A stretch of DNA of 64,000 nt from the NCBI GenBank assembly GCA_003130815.1, contig QFDA01000001.1, positions 696,131 to 760,130 on the forward strand, given 5' to 3'. The translations under genes and the position numbers were made by a program. Origin of the DNA: Bacteroidetes bacterium SCGC AAA795-G10. GTDB taxonomy: Bacteria; Bacteroidota; Bacteroidia; Flavobacteriales; Flavobacteriaceae. Below, in pieces: positions 55,056-63,173 of the stretch (the first letter of the stretch is position 1; every line of letters starts with the position of its first letter). The notes below the pieces were generated by a model that saw only the letters and a list, made by a program, of their open reading frames with translations, was not told the DNA's origin and made no database searches.

Positions 55056-55715
55056 ATGAAAAAAATTATTTTTAAAATTCTATTTCTTTTTTGCTCAATT
55101 TCATTTTCTCAAGTTTATAATTTTAATTCCCTAAGTAACGGGGAAAATATCACTCATAAAATAATGTTAGATGAAAATTATTTTGTTGAAACACAATATC
55201 TAACAAAAACTGCAGAATTCATATTAACTCGTGGAGGATATTACAATAAAACAGAGTCAAATATTTTTAAAGTTAATTTAGAATTCAATTCAAATTTTTC
55301 AAAAGACAGTCTTAAGTTATTAAGGATTGAAAAAAAAGTTTCCTGGATTAAATCTTTTGGAAAACCAATTGACTTAAATGGGAAATGGTTGATGGCGGGA
55401 AGAATAACTGATGAGGGAGAAAAAAGAAGAGACATTTCCACGCCAAGAAAAACAATGAAATTTTTGAAAAATGGGAATTTTCAATGGATTGCATTTAACG
55501 CTGAAACCTTTCAATTTTTTGGTTCAGGAGGTGGGACTTACTCTGCTGAAAATGGAATTTATACAGAAAATATTCAGTTTTTTTCACGAAACAATAATAG
55601 TGTTGGAAAAATTTTACCATTTAATTACAGTCTTAAAGGTGTTGATTGGCATCATTCAGGTAAGAGTAGCAAGGGAGATCCAATTTATGAAATTTGGACA
55701 AAAAGAATCGATTAA
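55056..55715 (+). CDS. secreted protein of unknown function (lipocalin-like, Bacteroidota-specific)
   Basis: A 219-residue exported protein (signal peptide to about 19, SISFSQ). The body has a beta-rich, lipocalin-like look with a conserved core I recall from Bacteroidota: LNGKWLMAGRITDEGEKRRD, STPRKTMKFL, FQWIAFNAETFQFFGSGGG, TYSAENGIYTENIQFFSRNN and WHHSGKSSKGDPIYEIWTKR. I do not know a function. It starts 9 bases after the amidohydrolase gene and may help that enzyme or bind its product. Confidence 0.8.
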   Translation: MKKIIFKILFLFCSISFSQVYNFNSLSNGENITHKIMLDENYFVETQYLTKTAEFILTRGGYYNKTESNIFKVNLEFNSNFSKDSLKLLRIEKKVSWIKSFGKPIDLNGKWLMAGRITDEGEKRRDISTPRKTMKFLKNGNFQWIAFNAETFQFFGSGGGTYSAENGIYTENIQFFSRNNNSVGKILPFNYSLKGVDWHHSGKSSKGDPIYEIWTKRID

Positions 55716-55776
55716 TTACTTCACAAAAATTTACCTTTGAAGAGATATTTAAATCAGAATACTTTTTAAAACGACC

Positions 55777-56637
55777 ATGATATCCAGTCAAGAATTAATA
55801 GATCTTTTAACAATTGATAGGAAAGAAAAGTACCACTTTGTAGGTCAAAATTATAAAACCGCCTGGGGCCGAGTCTTTGGGGGTCAGGTTCTTGGGCAAT
55901 CACTTCATGCAGCCTATCAAACAGTTCCTAATAATCGAATTGCCCATTCTATGCACGGTTACTTTATTCTTGGAGGAGATGTTAATATACCGATCGATTA
56001 TCATGTTGATGATATTCGAGATGGAAGGAGCTTTACAACAAGACGTGTAGTAGCGTTTCAAGAGGGTAAAGCCATTTTTAATATGGCTGCATCATTCCAT
56101 ATAAAAGAAGAAGGGGAAAATCATCAAATACAAATGCCAAATGTACTTACACCTGACTTACTATTAACAGATATTCAACAAGCAGAAGCATTACAAAAAA
56201 AAGACCCAATACGTTTTCAGAGATTAATGAAAGCACATCCACAAATTTTCGAATTTAAACCCGTCAATAAAGCCATTTATCTACAAACTAGAAATTCACT
56301 ACCATTGGCTCATATTTGGTTTAGAATAAAAGATAAAATCACCGCAGATATTGCTCTTCAACAACAGATTTTAGCTTTCGCCTCGGATTATAGTCTTTTA
56401 TTAACAGCAACTTTACCACACAGACAAAAAATTGTGGACTCAAAAATGTATTACGCAAGTTTGGACCATGCATTATGGTTTCACCGTGATTTTAAGATTG
56501 ATGATTGGTTACTCTACGCAATAGAGAGTCCTAGTGCCTCTAATGCTAGAGGTTTTTCAAAAGGTAGTATTTTTGACCGAAAAGGGAAAATGATTGCTTC
56601 TGTAACTCAAGAAGGACTGATGCGTAAATTTAAATGA
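55777..56637 (+). CDS. tesB: acyl-CoA thioesterase II
   Basis: TesB hydrolyses acyl-CoA to free fatty acid and CoA. The 286-residue double-hotdog protein shows GRVFGGQVLGQSLHAAYQTV near 30, SMHGYFILGGDVNIPIDYHVD near 62, GRSFTTRRVVAFQEGKAIFNM, then in the second hotdog FASDYSLLLTATLPH (about 206; catalytic Asp), SLDHALWFH and ESPSASNARGFSKGSIFDRKG with the conserved Ser/Gln region. It overlaps the next gene by 4 bases (ATGA). Confidence 0.95.
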   Translation: MISSQELIDLLTIDRKEKYHFVGQNYKTAWGRVFGGQVLGQSLHAAYQTVPNNRIAHSMHGYFILGGDVNIPIDYHVDDIRDGRSFTTRRVVAFQEGKAIFNMAASFHIKEEGENHQIQMPNVLTPDLLLTDIQQAEALQKKDPIRFQRLMKAHPQIFEFKPVNKAIYLQTRNSLPLAHIWFRIKDKITADIALQQQILAFASDYSLLLTATLPHRQKIVDSKMYYASLDHALWFHRDFKIDDWLLYAIESPSASNARGFSKGSIFDRKGKMIASVTQEGLMRKFK

Positions 56638-57365
56638 AGATGAGGTTAGTTAGTTTTTTAATTTTTTCTCTTAGCATATGCTTTATTAATAAATCCATTT
56701 CACAGGAATATGAAAAGGTCAATGGCTTATGGAATGCAGCTTTTGTGGATTTACCAATTTCAAAAAAAATAAGTTTTAGAACGGAATTTCATTCACGAAC
56801 CATATCTTATTTTGGTATTTGGGATCAACAGCTCTTAAGACCTCAATTTTCATACAAATCATCAAAAAATGTATCATGGAGAGCAGGATATACATTAATT
56901 AAAAACTTTGATCAAGATAATACTGCTGATCCAAGGATAAGGAGAGAGCATAATATTTGGGAGCAGGTTGAATTTACTGCACCACTAAATAAATCTTCGT
57001 TTAGGACTTGGATTCGCCTTGAGCATAGATTTCAGGAGAATTTACCACTTCAAAAAAATAGAAGGTTAAAAACTTTTGACTTTTCAAGTAGACTTAGATT
57101 TAGATTGACTTATTCAAAAAATCTATCTAAAGAAGATGCTAAAACCACTTGGGACCTTATAATTTATGATGAGATCTTCTCATTGTTAAATACTCAGGGC
57201 ATTCCTTATAAGTTCAACCAAAACTGGACTTTTCTTGGCTTCAACATAAAATTTAATAACAAGTTGAATGTTCTTACCGGCTTTCAAAAAAATACTATTC
57301 TTAAGGCATCTAGTAATTACTTAATTAATAGGTTTTGGAATACTATAATATTCTACAAAATTTAG
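56634..57365 (+). CDS. DUF2490 outer-membrane beta-barrel protein
   Basis: A 243-residue exported protein (signal peptide to about 23, NKSISQ) matching DUF2490, a Bacteroidota/proteobacterial family of small outer-membrane barrels. Alternating hydrophobic strands include ISFRTEFHSRT, ISYFGIWDQQLLRPQFSYK, VSWRAGYTLI, REHNIWEQVEF, WIRLEHRFQEN and a C-terminal FWNTIIFYKI. No function is known. The start overlaps the tesB stop (ATGA), so it is translationally coupled. Confidence 0.82.
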   Translation: MKMRLVSFLIFSLSICFINKSISQEYEKVNGLWNAAFVDLPISKKISFRTEFHSRTISYFGIWDQQLLRPQFSYKSSKNVSWRAGYTLIKNFDQDNTADPRIRREHNIWEQVEFTAPLNKSSFRTWIRLEHRFQENLPLQKNRRLKTFDFSSRLRFRLTYSKNLSKEDAKTTWDLIIYDEIFSLLNTQGIPYKFNQNWTFLGFNIKFNNKLNVLTGFQKNTILKASSNYLINRFWNTIIFYKI

Positions 57366-57484
57366 CAAAGATCAGTTCTATAGATATAAATTTTAAGTGG
57401 ACTTTATCTGATTAATTGGGTTTGTAATTAGATTTTAATTATAAACTAAAAGATTTTTTTATTTTTAGGTTAAATAGTAAAATC

Positions 57485-57853
57485 ATGATAAAAGACAGTG
57501 CATGGAGACCATTGCCTGATTTTTTAACAATTGGCAATAGTAAAATCGAGGGATTAGGACTTTTTGCATTAAAAGATCTTCCTGAGGGTAAAGATTTAGG
57601 GATGACACATATTTTTGACAAAAGATTTAAAGACCAATATATAAGACTCCCTCTTGGAGCATTTATTAATCACCATGAAATACCAAATTGTGAAGCGATT
57701 TTTTCAGATTTTGATTCGGAAATAGGTAAGCTCAAACACATACGAATAATAACTTCCAAAAAAATAAACAAGGGAGAAGAAATTACAGTTAAGTATATAA
57801 TAAACAAACTTAAAAATCCAAATTGGGAGCATGAATACGAAGCTACCCAATGA
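57485..57853 (+). CDS. SET domain protein
   Basis: A 122-residue single-domain SET protein, the fold of protein-lysine methyltransferases. Marks are KIEGLGLFALKDLPEG (GLG-F segment), LGAFINHHEIPNCEAIF, matching the NHSxxPNC motif, and NKGEEITVKYI, matching GEELxxDY. The pre- and post-SET zinc sites are absent. The final Tyr of the second motif is present as KY. Small SET proteins are scattered among bacteria; targets are generally unknown. It stands alone, with 119 bases upstream and 414 downstream without clear genes. Confidence 0.87.
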   Translation: MIKDSAWRPLPDFLTIGNSKIEGLGLFALKDLPEGKDLGMTHIFDKRFKDQYIRLPLGAFINHHEIPNCEAIFSDFDSEIGKLKHIRIITSKKINKGEEITVKYIINKLKNPNWEHEYEATQ

Positions 57854-58267
57854 TATATTTTAATACCACCTCAAAAATTTGTGCCAATACGATATCTGTT
57901 TTAAGTAATTACAATTTCTAAACAGAAATTATTTTCTGAATATAGATTATTTTTTAGTAACAAAATTTAATTTAAATTTTTTCTCATTCGTCAAAATTTT
58001 TGGAATTCTAGTATTATTAAATAGTATATTATTACCGAATTATTAATAACCTGTTAATTATTTATACTATTTTTTATTAAAAACATAATTAAAATAGTAA
58101 ATTCTTATAAAGATTTTATTAAATTTACAATATCAATTCTTCGATAATGAATTGGTTTATGGTTATAGCCTTTGGGAATAATTCCCAAAGGCTTTTTTGT
58201 TAATCTATTTATTGAAAATTGAAATAGGTCTAAAATTTGTCGTAATTAAAAGAATCAATATTTAATT
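57854..58267. other. 414-base gene-free AT-rich region
   Basis: The longest stretch without a gene. It is very AT-rich, with many TTATTAA-type words and a small inverted repeat (cagaaattattttctg near 57920). No frame of note is present apart from an 18-codon one that runs through the terminator at 58168-58200. No tRNA or known riboswitch shape was seen. The one structured element is that terminator, far from the SET gene stop (315 bases), so a long 3' leader or a small RNA ending there is possible. Confidence 0.6.
58168..58200 (+). terminator. strong terminator without an adjacent gene
   Basis: An 11-bp perfect stem (58168-58178 gcctttgggaa with 58182-58192) with a 3-base loop is followed by a T run (ttttttgtt). 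It lies 315 bases after the SET gene and 74 bases before the next start codon. Confidence 0.85.
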
Positions 58268-58273
58268 TTGAAA

Positions 58274-59089
58274 ATGTATCATTTTTTTTTAGCTACAATG
58301 ATTTACTTTGTTGGATCTGCTCAGATTTCTTACAAATCATTTAAGTTACCTAAATCAGTCTCAGAAACATCTGGACTTGAGACCTATGGTGACTATCTAA
58401 TAACACATAATGATTCGGGTGACAAACCTAAACTTTATATAATTTCTAGAAATGGAGAAAAAATAATTGAGATAAAAATAAATAATATAGAAAATTATGA
58501 TTGGGAGGATATTACCTCTGATTCAGATCATTTTTATATTGCTGATACTGGAAATAAATATGGAACAAGAGAAAATTTGAAAATCTACACTTTAAATAAA
58601 AATTTTATACCTAAGGGAACTATAGGAATTAGATATTCTAAACAGTCAAGTTACACAAGAAATAAAAAAAGTGAATTTGATGCTGAAAGTTTAGCTGTTG
58701 TGGGAGATGAACTGGTATTGTTCTCTAAAAATAGGAAAACATTGAAATCAGAAATATATGCTTTCCCCAAAAAAAAAGGTAATTATATTCTAAAACCAAA
58801 GGCAATAATTAATTCGCGAGCCCTTATTACAAGTGCAGATTATGACCATATCAATGACCTTATGGTCTTAACAGGATATAGTTTAAAGGGTGATCAATTT
58901 CTTTTTAAAATAAATAATTTTAAAGGGAATGGCTTTAAAAACTTGAAGCTTGACCGATATAAAATACCAGTTGAAAATGCCCAGATTGAAGCTATAAAAA
59001 TAATTAATCAAAAAGAGTTTTGGGTTAGTTCTGAAAGTGAAGAGCAAAACACGCCCAGACTATTTCGTATTAAAATAGAATCTGAATAA
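58274..59089 (+). CDS. secreted protein, probable beta-propeller, unknown function
   Basis: A 271-residue exported protein (signal peptide to about 17, FVGSAQ). The SETSGLETYGDYLITHNDSGDKPKLYIIS opening, WEDITSDSDHFYIADTGNKYGTRENLKIY and the FDAESLAVVGDELVLFSKN block are repeated blade-like strands found in SdiA-regulated-like or PhyB-like propeller proteins of Bacteroidota. Repeated DSGD/ADTGN turns could bind metal. I do not assign a function. I use the ATG at 58274 in preference to a TTG two codons upstream. Confidence 0.78.
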   Translation: MYHFFLATMIYFVGSAQISYKSFKLPKSVSETSGLETYGDYLITHNDSGDKPKLYIISRNGEKIIEIKINNIENYDWEDITSDSDHFYIADTGNKYGTRENLKIYTLNKNFIPKGTIGIRYSKQSSYTRNKKSEFDAESLAVVGDELVLFSKNRKTLKSEIYAFPKKKGNYILKPKAIINSRALITSADYDHINDLMVLTGYSLKGDQFLFKINNFKGNGFKNLKLDRYKIPVENAQIEAIKIINQKEFWVSSESEEQNTPRLFRIKIESE

Positions 59090-59160
59090 TTTCTATTTAG
59101 TCATCTTGAATCAAACAAAATTTTTATAATAAATTGCGATCAATAAAAATTTAAAAATTA

Positions 59161-59859
59161 ATGGGTGGGAAGCGTGAAATTAGTTTAAAAATAAGAAAAA
59201 TACACCGCTATTTGGGAGTATTCATTGGATTACAGTTTTTAGCGTGGACTGTATCGGGTCTTTATTTTAGCTGGACTGATATAGATGAAATTCATGGAGA
59301 TCAGTTTAAAAGAGAGTCTGTGCCAAAAAAGAGTTTATATTCTAATCTTATTTCTTTCGATAGTATTCCAGTAAATGTTGGAAAGCTTAATTTGGTATCA
59401 ATTGACAATCAACCATATTATTGGATCAATGAACAATTACTTTATGACGCTCTAGATGGAACTTTAAAAAAAAATATTTCAGAAAAAGAAGCCATAAGTG
59501 TTGCAAAACAAAACTTGATTGAGGGTCTTAAAGTAGATCATGTTGAATTATTAAAAACTACTGATTCTCATCATGAGTATAGAGGTCAGAAACTACCAGT
59601 TTATGCAATCCATTATGATCATCCTGATCTATTAGTTGCATACGTAGATGCAAAGAGTGGTATTTTTAAAAAAATACGTCACGAAAGTTGGCGATGGTTT
59701 GACTTTCTTTGGATGGGACACACAATGGATTATAACGGAAGAGATAATTTTAACAATTTATTACTCCGGATTTTTTCACTTTTCGGGTTATTTACAGTCA
59801 TTAGTGGATTTTTACTTTGGGGAACTAGCTCCCCAACTCTAAAAAGAATATTAAAATGA
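59161..59859 (+). CDS. PepSY domain-containing membrane protein
   Basis: A 232-residue protein with the N-terminal helix typical of PepSY-TM proteins (KIRKIHRYLGVFIGLQFLAWTVSGLYFSW), a periplasmic PepSY-like region (about 105-170, ISEKEAISVAKQNLIEG) and a second helix near the C-terminus (LRIFSLFGLFTVISGFLLWG). Such proteins often serve ferric reductase or iron uptake systems, but no iron genes are adjacent. It ends 7 bases before the PhoD-like gene, suggesting co-transcription. Confidence 0.85.
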   Translation: MGGKREISLKIRKIHRYLGVFIGLQFLAWTVSGLYFSWTDIDEIHGDQFKRESVPKKSLYSNLISFDSIPVNVGKLNLVSIDNQPYYWINEQLLYDALDGTLKKNISEKEAISVAKQNLIEGLKVDHVELLKTTDSHHEYRGQKLPVYAIHYDHPDLLVAYVDAKSGIFKKIRHESWRWFDFLWMGHTMDYNGRDNFNNLLLRIFSLFGLFTVISGFLLWGTSSPTLKRILK

Positions 59860-59866
59860 TAATATC

Positions 59867-60868
59867 GTGAGAATTATTTGGGCCCTTTTGTTGATTTGCT
59901 CAATAAATGTAAAATCTCAGGATATTCATTTTTCAAATGTTATCAAATCCCTTGGATTTGGATCTTGTAATCGTACAGATTTAAACCAGAAAATTTGGGA
60001 TGTAATAGCAAATCAGTCAATGAATGCTTGGGTTTGGTTAGGAGATATAGTATATGCTGAAGAGGAGAATATGGAAGACCTTGCTTTAAAATATTCAATT
60101 CAAAAATCATTACCGGCTTATAGAAAATTATCATCTAATACAAATATATTTGGGGTTTGGGATGATCACGATTTTGGAAAAAATGATGGTGGAAGTGGAT
60201 TTAAAAAAAAACAAATAAGTAGAGATCTGTTATTTGATTTTTTAGATTTGCCCACTGATCATCCAGCGAGGGCCAGAAATGGTGCTTATCAAAGTTATTG
60301 TTATGGAGTTCAAAGAAATAAAGTATGCCTTTACCTTTTAGATGTAAGATATTTTAAAGAGGAATACGAAAAAGATTTAGGTTTAAAACAGCGCTATAAA
60401 AAAAATAATGGGAGTTTACTGGGAGAACAACAATGGCGATGGTTGGAGAAAGAATTATTGAAAAATTGTGCAGAGGTAAATTTATTTGCAGGAGGGATAC
60501 AATTAATTTCTTCTGAACACCCATATGAGAAATGGGCAAACTTTCCAAAAGCCAGGCAGCGCCTATTTGACATACTAAAAATAAATAAAATAAAAAATCC
60601 TATATATTTGAGTGGTGATCGTCATTTTGCTGAGGTTTCTATTGTTGAACTTCTTCCAAATTACAAACTTTACGATATAACTTCAAGCGGTTTAACTCAT
60701 TCATATGAAGGGTTGGAAGAAGAATTTAATTCTAAGAGAATAAGCCCATTAATTACATCAAAAAATTTTGGGATGATAAAGTGGAATTGGGATACTAGAA
60801 AAATTGCTTTACAAATTTATAATATTGAAGGAAGGATTTTGTATGAGAAAACACTTAAAATTCAATAA
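59867..60868 (+). CDS. alkaline phosphatase D family protein (PhoD-like phosphodiesterase)
   Basis: A 333-residue exported metallophosphoesterase (GTG start, signal peptide to about 17). Metal and catalytic residues are seen in FGSCNRT, WVWLGDIVYAEEEN (about 56), GVWDDHDFGKNDGG (about 97) and YLSGDRHFAEVS (about 246). PhoD-like enzymes hydrolyse phosphate mono- and diesters and some cleave teichoic acid or phospholipids; in marine bacteria they help scavenge phosphate. No Pho-box-like regulatory site was found. It follows the PepSY gene at 7 bases. Confidence 0.9.
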   Translation: MRIIWALLLICSINVKSQDIHFSNVIKSLGFGSCNRTDLNQKIWDVIANQSMNAWVWLGDIVYAEEENMEDLALKYSIQKSLPAYRKLSSNTNIFGVWDDHDFGKNDGGSGFKKKQISRDLLFDFLDLPTDHPARARNGAYQSYCYGVQRNKVCLYLLDVRYFKEEYEKDLGLKQRYKKNNGSLLGEQQWRWLEKELLKNCAEVNLFAGGIQLISSEHPYEKWANFPKARQRLFDILKINKIKNPIYLSGDRHFAEVSIVELLPNYKLYDITSSGLTHSYEGLEEEFNSKRISPLITSKNFGMIKWNWDTRKIALQIYNIEGRILYEKTLKIQ

Positions 60869-60910
60869 TCTATTTTTATTTTCTTCAATTTTAAATATTA
60901 ATTTTAGCTA

Positions 60911-62203
60911 ATGGAAAACATATCCTTTGTTTTGTTCTTTGTTGCTTTAGCATCATCATTATTTTTTCTTTACAGGAGCAGAAATTCGTTAAGCAAATTT
61001 TTACTTGATGAACTAAGAGGTCAACTTCAAAAAGAGTTTCTATTTAACAGAGAAGAACTCTCAAAAAATTTGCATGAAAATCGAATTGAGCTTACTCAAA
61101 GCCTTCAAAGCTTAAATGATACTATTTTAAAAAAAGCAAAAGATGATCGTGATGAATTAAGGAAAACACTGAAAGAATTTGAATCTAGTTTTGTAAAAAA
61201 TGTTGAGACATTTAATACAGTCCAAAAAGAGAAGTTCGATCAGATGAAATTTAAACAAGACGAGATGATTAAAACAACTGAAATTCGTTTAGAAAGAATG
61301 CGAGAAACAGTTGATGAAAAGCTTCATAAAACACTTGAAGAGCGCCTTGGGAAATCATTTGAAATGGTCACCAAACAATTATTAGTTGTTCAAAAAGGAT
61401 TAGGTGAGATGCAAAATATTGCTTCTGGAGTTGGAGATTTAAAAAAAGTACTGAGTAATGTAAAAACTCGTGGAGTTTTGGGAGAAATTCAATTAGGGAA
61501 TATTTTAGAAGAAATTATGACTCCAGATCAGTATGACAAAAACGTAAAAACAAAAAAAGGATCTGATTTCCAAGTTGAATTTGCTATAAAATTACCCGGG
61601 CGGAACAAAACTGATAATCCAGTCTATTTGCCTATTGACGCAAAGTTTCCACAAGAAGATTATATAAGGCTTCAAAATGCTTATGAAGCAGGTGACCCTG
61701 TCGCGGTAGAATTATCTTTGAAAGCTATTCTTCAGTCAGTAAAAAAATTTGCTAAAGACATTTCGACGAAATATATCGATCCTCCAAACACAACCGATTT
61801 TGGAATAATGTTTCTACCAATTGAAGGTTTATTTGCAGAGGTGGTAAGACAACCAGACATGATTGCTTTGCTACAAAGAGAGTACAAAATCGTTGTTACT
61901 GGACCTACAACCCTTGCTGCTATGCTAAATAGTCTTCAAATGGGTTTCAAAACTTTAGCTATTCAAAAAAGAAGTAGCGAAGTTTGGAATGTACTAGCAG
62001 CAGTAAAAAAAGAATTTAATTCTTTTGGAGGAGTTTTGGAGAAGGCACAGAAAAAAATCAACGAGGCTAATCAAGAGATTGAAACTTTAGTTGGTACAAG
62101 AACAAGAATTATGCAATCCAAACTCAAAAATGTAGAACAGCTTAAAGAAAATAATTCAGAAAAAGAGTCAACAAATAACTTGATTGATTTAAAGGATAAA
62201 TAG
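60911..62203 (+). CDS. rmuC: DNA recombination protein RmuC
   Basis: A 430-residue protein with an N-terminal membrane helix (FVLFFVALASSLFFLYRS), a long coiled coil (about 30-170) and the RmuC core (about 180-370): LSNVKTRGVLGEIQLGNILEEI, LPIDAKFPQEDYIRL, and a FLPIEGLFAEVVR block followed by GPTTLAAMLNSLQMGF. RmuC limits inversions between short repeats in E. coli and has a nuclease-like fold. It is the last plus-strand gene before the tRNA and the hairpin at 62249-62270. Confidence 0.95.
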   Translation: MENISFVLFFVALASSLFFLYRSRNSLSKFLLDELRGQLQKEFLFNREELSKNLHENRIELTQSLQSLNDTILKKAKDDRDELRKTLKEFESSFVKNVETFNTVQKEKFDQMKFKQDEMIKTTEIRLERMRETVDEKLHKTLEERLGKSFEMVTKQLLVVQKGLGEMQNIASGVGDLKKVLSNVKTRGVLGEIQLGNILEEIMTPDQYDKNVKTKKGSDFQVEFAIKLPGRNKTDNPVYLPIDAKFPQEDYIRLQNAYEAGDPVAVELSLKAILQSVKKFAKDISTKYIDPPNTTDFGIMFLPIEGLFAEVVRQPDMIALLQREYKIVVTGPTTLAAMLNSLQMGFKTLAIQKRSSEVWNVLAAVKKEFNSFGGVLEKAQKKINEANQEIETLVGTRTRIMQSKLKNVEQLKENNSEKESTNNLIDLKDK

Positions 62204-62240
62204 TAATCTAGGGATGTACAAGTAATTTAGAGGCTTATCT

Positions 62241-62270
62241 AAATACGAAACCCCAAATACTTTTGGGGTT
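62241..62270 (-). terminator. terminator of tRNA-Phe
   Basis: A 9-bp stem (62249-62257 aaccccaaa with 62262-62270) with a 4-base loop lies 5 bases beyond the tRNA 3' end and is followed on the minus strand by TTCGTATTT. On the plus strand it lacks a T run, so it serves the tRNA rather than rmuC. Confidence 0.75.
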
Positions 62271-62275
62271 AAAAG

Positions 62276-62348
62276 TGGTACCTCCAGGAATCGAACCAGG
62301 GACACAAGGATTTTCAGTCCTTTGCTCTACCAACTGAGCTAAGGTACC
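62276..62348 (-). tRNA. tRNA-Phe (anticodon GAA)
   Basis: The minus strand folds as a complete 73-base tRNA. The acceptor stem pairs GGTACCT with AGGTACC, the D arm is GCTC/GAGC, and the anticodon stem AAGGA/TCCTT encloses loop CTGAAAA with anticodon GAA at 62313-62315. The T arm is CCTGG-TTCGATT-CCTGG, and the discriminator is A. The CCA end is not encoded. It stands alone between rmuC and coaX with its own promoter and terminator. Confidence 0.97.
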
Positions 62349-62364
62349 ATTAACGGAATTCAAA

Positions 62365-62397
62365 CAAATATAAAGGGCTTTTGAATTCTCACAAAAA
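62365..62397 (-). promoter_or_regulatory. promoter of tRNA-Phe (Bacteroidota consensus)
   Basis: On the minus strand TTTTTG (62392-62397), exactly 19 bases, then TATATTTG (62365-62372) is a full match to the Bacteroidota sigma consensus TTTG-N19-TANNTTTG. The -7 element ends 16 bases before the mature tRNA 5' end, leaving a short leader for RNase P. This is the clearest promoter in the window. Confidence 0.75.
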
Positions 62398-62444
62398 CAT
62401 TTCACTAATTTTCTTTGTAATTTTACGCGAAGAAATAACTAATA

Positions 62445-63173
62445 ATGCATTTGGTTATAGACTTAGGTAATAGTAAGATCAAATTTTTTGTATTTCAAGA
62501 AAGCAGAATTTTATATAGAGCATTTGAGCCTGTACTTAAATGGGAAAATACTCTAAAACAGATACAAAAAAAATATCCTACTATATCGAATTGTATAATA
62601 TCTGATGTTAATGGCTCAATTACAAATGACCTGAAAAAAAGTCTAGGATCAATTTCAGTTCTTTTTTGTTCTTCTAAACTAAAACTTCCATTCAGAACAC
62701 TTTATAAACCAAAAAAACAATTAGGTGCAGATCGAATAGCTTTATTATCAGCTTGTATTTTAGATTACCCTAAAAAAAATGTTTTTGTAATAGATTTAGG
62801 GACTTGTATTACTTATGATTTTATTGATAAGAAAAGTCTTCATCATGGAGGTGCAATTAGCCCCGGATTTAAAATGCGTTACAAGTCTTTAAATTTCTAC
62901 ACAGGGAGTTTACCCTTGTTAAATCCAAAAATTAGCAAGAAATTTTTGGGGGATTCAACTAAAAGCTCTATTCATACCGGAGTTACTAATGGTATAATAG
63001 CTGAAATTAATGAGCATATTTGCTATCATAAAAATAGATTTGAGGAACTTACTGTAGTTTTTTCAGGAGGAGATGCTCTGAGGTTGTCAAAACCATTTAA
63101 AAATATGATATTTGCAGACACAAATTTTCTAGCTAAAGGATTGAATTTCATTTTAGTAAGTAATTTAAGTTGA
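62445..63173 (+). CDS. coaX: type III pantothenate kinase
   Basis: CoaX phosphorylates pantothenate in the first step of coenzyme A synthesis. The 242-residue protein has the ASKHA-fold ATP site IDLGNSKIKFFVF (residues 4-16), the pantothenate-binding LGADRIALLSA (about 97), the second phosphate loop VIDLGTCITYDF (about 115) and the GGAISPGFKMRYKSL segment. It completes the route started by PanC at 34122-34970. Its stop codon overlaps the next start by 1 base (TGATG). Confidence 0.96.
   Translation: MHLVIDLGNSKIKFFVFQESRILYRAFEPVLKWENTLKQIQKKYPTISNCIISDVNGSITNDLKKSLGSISVLFCSSKLKLPFRTLYKPKKQLGADRIALLSACILDYPKKNVFVIDLGTCITYDFIDKKSLHHGGAISPGFKMRYKSLNFYTGSLPLLNPKISKKFLGDSTKSSIHTGVTNGIIAEINEHICYHKNRFEELTVVFSGGDALRLSKPFKNMIFADTNFLAKGLNFILVSNLS

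Noticed and set aside
55471-55740. 89-codon plus-strand frame overlapping the secreted lipocalin-like gene
   Set aside because: It overlaps in another frame, whereas the 219-residue frame keeps a signal peptide and a recognisable conserved core.
58147-58203. 18-codon frame through the orphan terminator
   Set aside because: It consists mostly of the hairpin sequence itself and has no plausible protein character.
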